From Clostridia bacterium (lineage in GTDB: Bacteria > Bacillota_A > Clostridia > Oscillospirales > CAG-272): a stretch of DNA of 6,849 nt. The notes beneath the pieces are model-generated. The model was not told the origin of the DNA. It made no database searches and was given only the letters and a program-made list of their open reading frames with translations. Within the stretch, counting starts at the first letter, position 1. Each line of letters opens with the position of its first letter. The stretch is from the NCBI GenBank assembly GCA_017631775.1, contig JAGBSQ010000224.1, positions 1 through 6,849 on the forward strand. Reading direction: 5' to 3'. Positions 1 to 6,252 of the stretch are shown here, in pieces. The translations under genes and the position numbers were made by a program.

Positions 1-161
1 CCTACGGTACTCCCGATGCCTCCGGCGAGGTTCTCGGTCAAATTACTGCAGGCACCACCGTTAAGCTTGTAGCACAGGAAGCAGGCGCTTACGCTACTTG
101 GTACGTAGTTGAAGATGCAGAAGGCAAACTCCTCTTTGTAGGTAAGGAATTCTTTAACTAA
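1..161 (+). CDS. C-terminal end of an unidentified protein (SH3-like tail?)
   Basis: The reading frame enters from the left edge (first full codon at 3-5) and stops at TAA 159-161, giving 52 residues ending in GKEFFN. The visible part resembles a small beta-rich module: an ASGEVLGQITAGTTVKLV stretch, then TWYVVEDAEGKLLFV. The 'evlG-i-aGt-v-lv ... W-vV ... G-l-fV' spacing is loosely like bacterial SH3-type (SH3b) domains found at the ends of secreted or wall-associated proteins, but 52 residues are too few to be sure. The strong terminator that begins 16 bases after the stop supports this as a genuine gene end. The protein cannot be named; an Ig-like or other beta-sandwich tail is equally possible. 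Confidence 0.7.
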   Translation, partial: YGTPDASGEVLGQITAGTTVKLVAQEAGAYATWYVVEDAEGKLLFVGKEFFN

Positions 162-176
162 TCAAAACAAACAAAT

Positions 177-209
177 AAAGGCACTCGAAACCGAGTGCCT
201 TTTCTTTTT
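177..209 (+). terminator. Bidirectional intrinsic terminator between convergent genes
   Basis: An 11-bp perfect stem (177-187 paired with 192-202, core GGCACTCG/CGAGTGCC) closes an AAAC loop. It is followed on the plus strand by a T-rich run (200-209 and beyond). On the minus strand it is followed by TTTATTTGTTTGTTTT. It sits between the stop of the left gene (161) and the stop of the activase gene (213), so it can end both transcripts. Confidence 0.9.
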
Positions 210-212
210 GTT

Positions 213-1037
213 TTATTTTTTGAGAACGGCATTTTGAAAGATGGAAAGCTCCACCGCGTTTTTGTTTTGTGGATCGATCTCTTTGCAAAACGTGCGGTGA
301 ACCGCCGCATACTTGGCAGGAGCCAGCTCGTTGTATGGCAAAAGCTCGATGCGCTCGTTGCCAATGAATTTGGAAATCGCGCGCAAATTCTCGGCAGTGT
401 CGGTAACACCGGGAATGAGTGGAGTGCGGAAGAGATGCGGTACACCGCTCTTCATCAGCAGTTTTGCATTGGATAGAATTTGGGTATTGGAAACACCCGT
501 CCAGCGCTTGTGTGCTTCCCCGTCCATCAGCTTGATGTCCATAATGACAAAATCGCACAGATGAATAACGCGTTCAAAATCGGCCTCGGAGGCGTATCCA
601 CTTGTCTCAAGGGTTGTGTGGAGTTTTCCCTTCAGCTCTTGCAAAAGAGACACGCAGGCCTCCGCTTGCAAAAGCGGCTCACCGCCCGAGAGTGTAATGC
701 CACCGCCCATTGCCTCAAAAAACGGCTTTTGAAGGAGCAGCTTTTGGGCAAGCTCCTCTACCTCGTAGTCCTTGCCAACCGCGCGCAAAAGGTTTTTGGG
801 GCAAACGTGCAAGCATCTGCCAAAGGCTTGGCAATCGGGGTGTTCGCACCCCTTGCGGCAAAGGCCGCATTGCAAGCAGCCGTCGCTCAGCTCGTAAAGC
901 TCGGGCAAGGGCGACAATCCCTCGGGGTTATGGCACCATGCACAGCGCAAGGGGCAACCCTTAAAAAAGACTGTTGTGCGAATTCCCTCACCGTCGCGAA
1001 TGGAAAATTCTTTGATATCAAAAATCGTTGCTTTCAT
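213..1037 (-). CDS. Glycyl radical enzyme activase (radical SAM, PFL-activase family)
   Basis: This 274-residue protein is a radical S-adenosylmethionine enzyme that should install the glycyl radical on the GRE encoded just upstream. The CX3CX2C motif (C28, C32, C35, within GCPLRCAWCHNPEG) binds the catalytic [4Fe-4S] cluster. SGGEP at 117-121 is the SAM-binding motif. A ferredoxin-like insert at 54-79 carries seven cysteines (C54, 57, 60, 64, 69, 75, 79), as in activases of non-PFL GREs; PFL activase lacks such an insert. In the second half the pattern is CxxFGxCxxxCP, with F72 where a cysteine would be expected. The frame is open back to a TTG at 1064, but ATG 1037 gives the typical N-terminus (MKATIFDIKEFSIRDGEGIR) and a TAA-T-ATG junction with the GRE stop, so it is preferred. 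A GGAG lies 13 bases upstream, inside the GRE gene. Translation is probably coupled. Confidence 0.95.
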   Translation of the reverse strand: MKATIFDIKEFSIRDGEGIRTTVFFKGCPLRCAWCHNPEGLSPLPELYELSDGCLQCGLCRKGCEHPDCQAFGRCLHVCPKNLLRAVGKDYEVEELAQKLLLQKPFFEAMGGGITLSGGEPLLQAEACVSLLQELKGKLHTTLETSGYASEADFERVIHLCDFVIMDIKLMDGEAHKRWTGVSNTQILSNAKLLMKSGVPHLFRTPLIPGVTDTAENLRAISKFIGNERIELLPYNELAPAKYAAVHRTFCKEIDPQNKNAVELSIFQNAVLKK

Positions 1038-1038
1038 A

Positions 1039-3021
1039 TTACAGTGTGTACTCCTGCCTTGCAATGACGTGCTCTTGATAGGGTCGGTCGAGCTCTACAA
1101 AATAGGCAGACCAGCCCCAAATGCGCACGATGAGCTGACGGTAACGGTCGGGGTCGGCTTGTGCCGCGCGCAAAAGCTCGGGGTCTACGGCGTTGAGCTG
1201 TATTTGATGTCCGCCGCGCAAAATGAAATAGCGAATGAGCATGGCAAGCTTGGTAACGGTTTCTTCATCTCGGAAGGTACTCATAGAGAACTCCAAGGTC
1301 AAGGGGCCACCGTTGAGAACCTTTTTCATGTCGGCGCAGGAGAAATGCTCGCACACGGTAACGGGTCCTGCCGTTTTGGCAAAGAGCGAGGGGGAGAAAT
1401 TTGCGCCAAATGATTCACCTGCCAAGCGTCCGTCGGCGGTTGCGCCCGTAACCTTGGCGTGGCGCAAATACATCATTGCCGTACCCGTGCCCGCGCGCCA
1501 AATGCCGCCAAAGCAGTTTTTGCGGCCTGCAAACACATCGGAGACAGCGTAAAGAACGGCTTTGGAAAGTTCTGCCGCAGTCTCCCCGCCCTCGCATCCC
1601 ATTTTGGGAGCCTCATAACGGAGAAGGTGCAAAAGCTCGGGGGTGGTTGCAAAATTGTTATCCATTGCCGCAATCAGCTCCTGCGCGGTAACGGTCTTTT
1701 CTTCAAATACGTATTTTTTAACTGCCGCAAGCGAATCGGCGGCGGTTGCAATGCCCACACCGTGGCTGCCAAAGTTTTGGTACTTGCGCCCGGTGCGGAG
1801 CAGATCGAACATAGGAGACGGCAAATAGTAAATGCTTTTGATGGGCTCGATCAGCTCGTCAAAATCTTCCGCCATTTGTTTCTTCATTCCCTCCAAAAGC
1901 TCGTCAAAGCTCTTGGCGGTGGGGGCGTATTTGCGAATGGCTTTATTGACAGAGCCTGCCACGTTAAAGGCGCAAATGTTGACCGTATCGTCTCCCACAC
2001 CGGGAATGATAAACTCCCAGCACGCCGCTACAACGTAGTTGACGGCATCCTCGTAGTCGTACCCCATTTCAACGAGTCCGGGAATAACAACGTCATCGTT
2101 GGAATACTGCGGAAAGCCAAGTCCCACACGCGTGAGCTTGCTTCCCTCCTCATATACCTCGAGAGGCGTGTTTTTGTTGACGCGCAGATTGATCTTGGGG
2201 TCGATCAAACGGAGTTCCCCACTTGCGCGCAAGCAAAGAACCGACAGCTCATTGTAACAGTCGTTGCCATCCTTATCAATGCCGCCAAGCACCATGCTCT
2301 GGCCATTGTCTCCCTGTTGCGCGCCAAAATAGAGGTCGCTATCCTTGTTAAAGGAGAGGAAAAAGTCACAAAGTAGGTCAAAAGCCTCTTCGCGCGAGAG
2401 AATTCCCTCGTCGATATCGTGGCGGTAGTAGGGGTACATATATTGGTCAAAGCGGCCAATGGTGTTGTGAAAGTCCCCCTCAAGCCACAAAGAAAAGTGC
2501 AAAATGCGGAAGAATTGCAACGCCTCGCGGAAGGTGCGCGCGCCATAGCGCGGAACACGCTCAAGAACAGCTGCAACGTCGGCTCTGCCCTCTTTTTTGG
2601 CAAGCGCGCAGTAGCGGTCGCACAGATTGATTACTGCATCCATTGCTCGCTTTTGATAAGGGGTAGCGCCCTCGTAGCGCGCCAAAAAGCCTTCTTTGAT
2701 CGTTCTTTCATAATCGGGGCAAAGGTTGTTAACGTAAGCACCGTGTATGTAATGCTCGGCAGCAAGCGCATCCTCTTCCTCTTTTGTGAGAACATAGCCA
2801 AAAGTAGAGGTCGTACGCGTCAGCACAATTTGTTCATCGGGCAGAATACGCGGCTCCTCCATTGCCATAAGCACCTCAAAGCGGCGACACATACGTTCCT
2901 CGTGCGTCAGACCCAGAGCTGCATATTCGGATGCAAAATCGACCTCACAGGGCACGCGGAGCGCGCGATGGGTGCGATCAATGATGAAATAATCGTATAG
3001 ATTTTTCAGAGCAGGCTTCAT
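1039..3021 (-). CDS. Glycyl radical enzyme of unassigned substrate (PFL/dehydratase/decarboxylase superfamily)
   Basis: A 660-residue cytosolic, oxygen-sensitive radical enzyme. The PFL-like barrel spans about residues 5-540 and the glycyl radical domain about 545-650. C334 in AACWEFIIPG is the predicted thiyl-radical cysteine, with E336 as the Cys-X-Glu acid/base. This pattern belongs to dehydratases, decarboxylases and C-N or C-S lyases; PFL has Cys-Cys. The radical glycine is G636 in VRIWGWSAYFVEL, where the usual motif is RVxGYxxxF. Other family signatures are PKINLR (275-280), TADGR (528-532), NFSPS (541-545) and the HQIQLNAVD segment (605-613). At 660 residues it is shorter than PFL (about 760) and most diol dehydratase-like GREs (about 790-850). 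ATG 3021 has an AAGGAGG site five bases upstream (3027-3033). It is the first gene of an operon with its activase. Databases would probably label it formate C-acetyltransferase, which the active site contradicts. The substrate is unknown. Confidence 0.93.
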   Translation of the reverse strand: MKPALKNLYDYFIIDRTHRALRVPCEVDFASEYAALGLTHEERMCRRFEVLMAMEEPRILPDEQIVLTRTTSTFGYVLTKEEEDALAAEHYIHGAYVNNLCPDYERTIKEGFLARYEGATPYQKRAMDAVINLCDRYCALAKKEGRADVAAVLERVPRYGARTFREALQFFRILHFSLWLEGDFHNTIGRFDQYMYPYYRHDIDEGILSREEAFDLLCDFFLSFNKDSDLYFGAQQGDNGQSMVLGGIDKDGNDCYNELSVLCLRASGELRLIDPKINLRVNKNTPLEVYEEGSKLTRVGLGFPQYSNDDVVIPGLVEMGYDYEDAVNYVVAACWEFIIPGVGDDTVNICAFNVAGSVNKAIRKYAPTAKSFDELLEGMKKQMAEDFDELIEPIKSIYYLPSPMFDLLRTGRKYQNFGSHGVGIATAADSLAAVKKYVFEEKTVTAQELIAAMDNNFATTPELLHLLRYEAPKMGCEGGETAAELSKAVLYAVSDVFAGRKNCFGGIWRAGTGTAMMYLRHAKVTGATADGRLAGESFGANFSPSLFAKTAGPVTVCEHFSCADMKKVLNGGPLTLEFSMSTFRDEETVTKLAMLIRYFILRGGHQIQLNAVDPELLRAAQADPDRYRQLIVRIWGWSAYFVELDRPYQEHVIARQEYTL

Positions 3022-3052
3022 AGAGACCTCCTTTTGGGAAAGGATACATTTC

Positions 3053-3073
3053 TTGTATTATATTATAATACAA
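3053..3073. promoter_or_regulatory. Perfect 21-bp palindrome, predicted operator of the GRE operon
   Basis: The ten-base arm TTGTATTATA (3053-3062) is repeated exactly in inverse complement at 3064-3073 around a single central base. It covers the -10 element and the predicted transcription start of the GRE promoter, the classic position for a repressor operator. The family of the binding protein cannot be named. GntR-type regulators often use TTGTAT...ATACAA-like sites, whereas AraC-type proteins normally bind direct repeats. No second copy was seen in the window. Confidence 0.7.
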
Positions 3074-3091
3074 ATCCCCTTTTCCTGTCAA
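3062..3091 (-). promoter_or_regulatory. Sigma-A promoter of the GRE-activase operon
   Basis: Read on the minus strand, -35 TTGACA (3091-3086), an 18-base spacer and -10 TATAAT (3067-3062) form a full-consensus promoter. Predicted transcription start is near 3055, giving a leader of about 34 bases before the ATG at 3021. Such a strong core promoter with a palindrome on its -10 suggests that expression is set mainly by repression. Confidence 0.85.
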
Positions 3092-3124
3092 GTGGCAAGC
3101 CGAAATTGGGACGAGCAATCATAT

Positions 3125-3163
3125 AAACAATGCCCACCGCATAAAATGCGGTGGGCATTGTTT
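3125..3163 (-). terminator. Intrinsic terminator of the regulator-lipoprotein transcript
   Basis: A very long stem (3125-3142 paired with 3146-3163, core GCCCACCGC/GCGGTGGGC) closes a three-base AAA loop. It lies 23 bases past the lipoprotein stop. On the minus strand the downstream tract is short and mixed (TTGTTTATAT); on the plus strand it is richer in T (TTTTGTTTATTT). It separates the lipoprotein transcript from the GRE promoter, whose -35 begins about 34 bases further on. Confidence 0.85.
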
Positions 3164-3185
3164 TGTTTATTTGAATTACGTCGAG

Positions 3186-5039
3186 TTATTTTCCTTCAAT
3201 ATAGCCGGGCCAGAGGTAAGGGGTGCCATCATTTTTGCCGATATAAACAAAGTCGATATTCTGAATTTCAAAAGGTTCTCCACCGTGCTCATAATCGATC
3301 GTAGAGTAACACTCTACCCACAAATATGCATAATAGCGGTTGCTTGCAAAACCGACTTTTTCTATCGTGTCTATATGGACAACAAAGGTTCTTCCCACGC
3401 CGTGAATAACAGCTCCGTCTGCAATGCCCCAATATGCACTTGCATAGCGTTTTGCACCTTCAAGAGAGACACGGGCATCGTCAAAATACTGCCCTGTTCT
3501 TTCGTGGATGAGCATATAGCGATAGTCCTCAACTCGATAAATGTGATAATCCGATCCATCATCCGGACAACATTCAAGTTCGTTGCGGTGCGATACCTCT
3601 GAACGCCAAGTAACAAGGTAGTATCCGTCCTCGTCCGGCTCATCGGAAACGACAATATAATGGGTGTAAAACGTACCGGTGGCAGCATCTTCGTCCCCGT
3701 CTCGAATATGCCAAACGGAGCTTGCAATGGCTTCGATCTCTTGGGGCGACATTACCCTTTCTCGCCATGGAGCACCAAGCGTGCAAAATTCGTCGCTGCA
3801 ATAGTCCGGAATCGTTTCCCATTCTTCATTGGAAAGCGTTTTGAGAACCACTTTGCCGCTCGTATACGTTAAGCAAAGCTTATCGCTGCCGCAATCAATG
3901 ACTACGTCTTCGATATCGTTATCATCAATGTCGTAGCCTATATAGCGCAAGGTCTCGCACTTAGCAAGAGATATGCCGTCGGAGAGAAGGTAATCCTTTA
4001 AGAAAACATAGCCTCCCGTTTTTTCAACAAGCACCATCTCTTCTCCATTCAAAACAGATCGATACATTGCATCGAAGAATTCGCGGCTGTATATGCTATG
4101 TAAGCGATGGTTGTTCAATCCCGATTGCTCTCGATTGATTTCGGCTGCCTCTTGGGGATTGTGATAATCACCGTATTGGTCTTTCAATTCGATAAATTCA
4201 TATATAGAAATTGGCTTTTCCTTTTCGCCAAATGCTTGGAAGTATCCTGCGGCATTTTGACCGTATTCTACAATCAGGTTCAGTCCCCCACCGCCCTGTG
4301 CTATCTCGTAAACCTTATGGCTTTTGTAATTGGAATTTTGAGGAAGGTAGCAGACGTGGATGCGCCCCGCCTCATCTATCCAAACACCATTTTTAGGGGA
4401 AAACGTAGCAAGTAAAACAGGATCTCTATGGTAATACCAAACACGATCACCGGCGGTATTGATTATATGTCTGGAATAGGAATAAATTGCTAAAATTTCA
4501 TAATTTTCGCCCAAGAACACGAGTTCGGGAGAACCATCGCCGTTGATGTCGGTTCTATCATCGTAGCGGTAATACGTCAACCTTTCGGGAGTGACGCTTT
4601 CTCCTTGGTCGTCGTAGGGGTAAAAGCTATACACAGTTGAGAGGATCTTTCGAAATGCTTGTGCTTGCTTTTGGTTTTTAAGCATCAACTCCTGCAAAAG
4701 AGTTCCATCACTGGCAATAAGCAAGTCAAACCGTTGCGTTGCCACGGTGTAAGCTTCAACAATCCCGTAATAATATTCAAAAGGATCGACCTCAATCTCG
4801 CTCGTGGGAGCATCATTCTTATCTTCGGGATCTGGGGCTGTTTCCTCGGGTTCGAGCGTTGTCGAATCGGGTTCCGTAGTGGTTGACTCGGGTTCAGCCG
4901 TTGTTCCCTCCGGCGTTGTTACGTCGAGTACCGTCGGTTCGGTTGATGGATGCGTAGGAAATATCTTCTCATATAGATTACACGAGGACATTGAAAACAA
5001 AACAATGAAACATAACAGAAAAGCGAGATATTTTTTCAT
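3186..5039 (-). CDS. Large secreted lipoprotein of unknown function with Thr/Glu/Pro repeat stalk
   Basis: 617 residues. The N-terminus is a lipoprotein signal: MKK, a hydrophobic core (residues 4-15) and a lipobox-like MSSC ending at C20, so the mature protein should be lipid-anchored on the outer face of the membrane. Residues 28-85 form a low-complexity stalk with four imperfect heptads of the TTxEP(E/D)S type (46-73). The remainder is a globular, aromatic- and acid-rich extracellular part. DINGDGSPEL (164-173) looks like a DxNxDG calcium-binding loop of the kind seen in FG-GAP or dockerin-like modules, and DIDDNDIEDVVID (370-382) is a degenerate second copy. I do not recognise the family and no catalytic motif is evident. 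ATG 5039 has AAGGAGG five bases upstream (5045-5051). It follows the AraC gene after 17 bases and is very likely co-transcribed with it; a hairpin terminator follows. Confidence 0.9.
   Translation of the reverse strand: MKKYLAFLLCFIVLFSMSSCNLYEKIFPTHPSTEPTVLDVTTPEGTTAEPESTTTEPDSTTLEPEETAPDPEDKNDAPTSEIEVDPFEYYYGIVEAYTVATQRFDLLIASDGTLLQELMLKNQKQAQAFRKILSTVYSFYPYDDQGESVTPERLTYYRYDDRTDINGDGSPELVFLGENYEILAIYSYSRHIINTAGDRVWYYHRDPVLLATFSPKNGVWIDEAGRIHVCYLPQNSNYKSHKVYEIAQGGGGLNLIVEYGQNAAGYFQAFGEKEKPISIYEFIELKDQYGDYHNPQEAAEINREQSGLNNHRLHSIYSREFFDAMYRSVLNGEEMVLVEKTGGYVFLKDYLLSDGISLAKCETLRYIGYDIDDNDIEDVVIDCGSDKLCLTYTSGKVVLKTLSNEEWETIPDYCSDEFCTLGAPWRERVMSPQEIEAIASSVWHIRDGDEDAATGTFYTHYIVVSDEPDEDGYYLVTWRSEVSHRNELECCPDDGSDYHIYRVEDYRYMLIHERTGQYFDDARVSLEGAKRYASAYWGIADGAVIHGVGRTFVVHIDTIEKVGFASNRYYAYLWVECYSTIDYEHGGEPFEIQNIDFVYIGKNDGTPYLWPGYIEGK
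4821..4904 (-). repeat. 21-bp in-frame tandem repeat (four units) in the lipoprotein stalk
   Basis: Four imperfect 21-bp units encode the heptads TTAEPES, TTTEPDS, TTLEPEE and TAPDPED. On the plus strand the word TCGGGTTC recurs at 4846, 4867 and 4888, exactly 21 bases apart. A unit length divisible by three means copy-number change would lengthen or shorten the stalk without a frameshift. Confidence 0.85.
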
Positions 5040-5056
5040 TCAATCCTCCTTTTTAA

Positions 5057-5977
5057 TTAAAAGCTTGCTTTACGGCGTGCGACTGCCTGCGTGCGGAAAA
5101 CTGCGGGTGAGAGTCCTAGTTGCTCCTCGAATTTACGGCTGAAGTGCTGAACCGTTTTAAAGCCGCACCTTTTTGCAATCTCCTTTACGGGGAGATTGGT
5201 AAACTCCAAAAGTTTTTTTGCAATCACCAAGCGGTAATGCCACAAATATGCCACGGGTGTAATGCCAAGCTCGTCCTTAAAGAGCGCCGTTAGCGTGGAA
5301 TGATTGACCGAGCAGGAACGTACAATATCCTGCAGGGTGATGGGTTCGTTGTAATGGTTTTCGATGAAGGAAACCGCTTGCTTGAGTGAGGCGTTTTCAA
5401 ATTCGTCCACCTCTTCGGTCACCTCAACAATGCGCCCACCCATAAAGCAATAGATGCGCTCCAAAAGCAGCATGATCTCGATAAAATAGGAGCGGCTGCG
5501 GCAGGACCAATACCAATCGGATTGCTCCTCAAGCTCCTCGGAAAGTTTGGAAAAAAGAAAGCGCATAGATGCCTGATAATCGTCGATCATGGGCAAAGTC
5601 TGGCAACGTTTGGCGACAAATGGGCTGAGCAAAAAAAGATCGTGTATAGTTGCCAATTCCTCATATCCGCTCGAACGTACGCGCTCAAAAGTCATATTAA
5701 CGTTGAGAAACGTGGGATGAAAATAGATAGCATCACAACACAAATTGCGACGGCGAATAAGGCTGAGCGGCTTTCTTTCATCAAAGCAAAGAATGCAAGG
5801 CCCCATGGCATCTACTACCTCTTCGCCGCACCGAAGGCTCACACTTCCCTCGTGAACGATCAACAACAAAAAACAATTATTTTGTATATTTAAATCTCGC
5901 AGGGTGTCGTTTTCGATACACCGAACGGGGATCTCTCTGCCGATATTATATTTTAGATCAACTGTTTTTGCCTCCAT
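5057..5977 (-). CDS. AraC-family transcriptional regulator
   Basis: 306 residues. The N-terminal part (about 10-95) looks like a cupin-type sensing domain: FLLLIVHEGSVSLRCGEEVV at 36-55, then a PCILCFDERKP turn. A helical linker occupies about 110-195. The C-terminal 198-297 is a complete AraC/XylS double helix-turn-helix domain: LKQAVSFIENHYNEPITLQDI in the first half, the second helix-turn-helix around PVKEIAKRCGF, and the signature HFSRKFEEQLGLSPAVFR. Such proteins usually activate nearby genes in response to a small ligand. The sensing domain is cysteine-rich (C20, 35, 50, 61, 64, 80, 81). ATG 5977 has AGGAGGT five bases upstream (5983-5989). The gene precedes the lipoprotein gene in one probable operon and is divergent from the GNAT-like gene. 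Its target could be its own operon, the lipoprotein or the GRE operon; the sequence does not decide. Confidence 0.93.
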   Translation of the reverse strand: MEAKTVDLKYNIGREIPVRCIENDTLRDLNIQNNCFLLLIVHEGSVSLRCGEEVVDAMGPCILCFDERKPLSLIRRRNLCCDAIYFHPTFLNVNMTFERVRSSGYEELATIHDLFLLSPFVAKRCQTLPMIDDYQASMRFLFSKLSEELEEQSDWYWSCRSRSYFIEIMLLLERIYCFMGGRIVEVTEEVDEFENASLKQAVSFIENHYNEPITLQDIVRSCSVNHSTLTALFKDELGITPVAYLWHYRLVIAKKLLEFTNLPVKEIAKRCGFKTVQHFSRKFEEQLGLSPAVFRTQAVARRKASF

Positions 5978-6015
5978 CGCTTACCTCCTGTTCTCAGACT
6001 GCAGAACACATTTTT

Positions 6016-6044
6016 ATTGTAGCATACAGCGCACTTGTTTTCAA
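6016..6044 (-). promoter_or_regulatory. Promoter of the AraC-lipoprotein operon
   Basis: On the minus strand, -35 TTGAAA (6044-6039), a 17-base spacer and -10 TACAAT (6021-6016) preceded by TGC, an extended -10. The start would be near 6009, leaving a leader of about 32 bases. A short inverted repeat, ACTTG-tttt-CAAGT (6033-6046), overlies the -35 and could be a regulator site, though its arms are only five bases. Confidence 0.75.
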
Positions 6045-6190
6045 GTACTCTCGCGTCGAAATTTAACGCAAGATGTTTCTTTTTTATGCACAGATAAATC
6101 TTTTTTGAAAAACAGACAAAAAAATGATTTTTTTAGGCTGTTTTTGCCCCTATCGCCCGCTCATCAAACGACCTATTTGCGCCAAAGCTA

Positions 6191-6219
6191 TTGACAAATT
6201 GCGACTTTTTTTGTATAAT
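6191..6219 (+). promoter_or_regulatory. Full-consensus sigma-A promoter of the GNAT-like gene
   Basis: TTGACA (6191-6196), a 17-base spacer and TATAAT (6214-6219) match the consensus at every position with ideal spacing. The predicted start is near 6226, about 27 bases before ATG 6253. Nothing operator-like overlaps it, which suggests strong constitutive expression. Confidence 0.9.
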
Positions 6220-6252
6220 AATGAAAACACCAAAACCATGAAAGGGACCGTT

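Noticed and set aside
1038..1064. Upstream TTG start that would extend the activase by nine residues into the GRE gene
   Set aside because: The ATG at 1037 gives the standard family N-terminus and sits one base after the GRE stop. The extra residues (MQGRSTHCN) match nothing expected.
1459..2376. 305-residue open frame on the plus strand
   Set aside because: It lies entirely antisense to the GRE gene, whose translation carries conserved family motifs. It has no ribosome binding site or recognisable domain, and is a shadow of the GRE's codon usage.
1039..3021. Calling the GRE pyruvate formate-lyase (PflB)
   Set aside because: PFL needs two adjacent active-site cysteines. This protein has Cys-Trp-Glu, is about 100 residues shorter, and its activase carries a ferredoxin-like insert that PFL activase lacks.
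3064..3069. Plus-strand TATAAT within the palindrome as a divergent promoter
   Set aside because: It exists only because the site is symmetric. There is no -35 at the right distance and no plus-strand gene downstream.
1030..3185. A 4-hydroxyphenylacetate decarboxylase system with its small iron-sulfur subunit
   Set aside because: There is no room for a small-subunit gene between GRE and activase (one base), and none lies in the gap upstream of the GRE, so that assignment has no support.
4821..4904. Repeat array as a possible CRISPR
   Set aside because: The units are contiguous, imperfect, in frame and without spacers. They encode a protein stalk.
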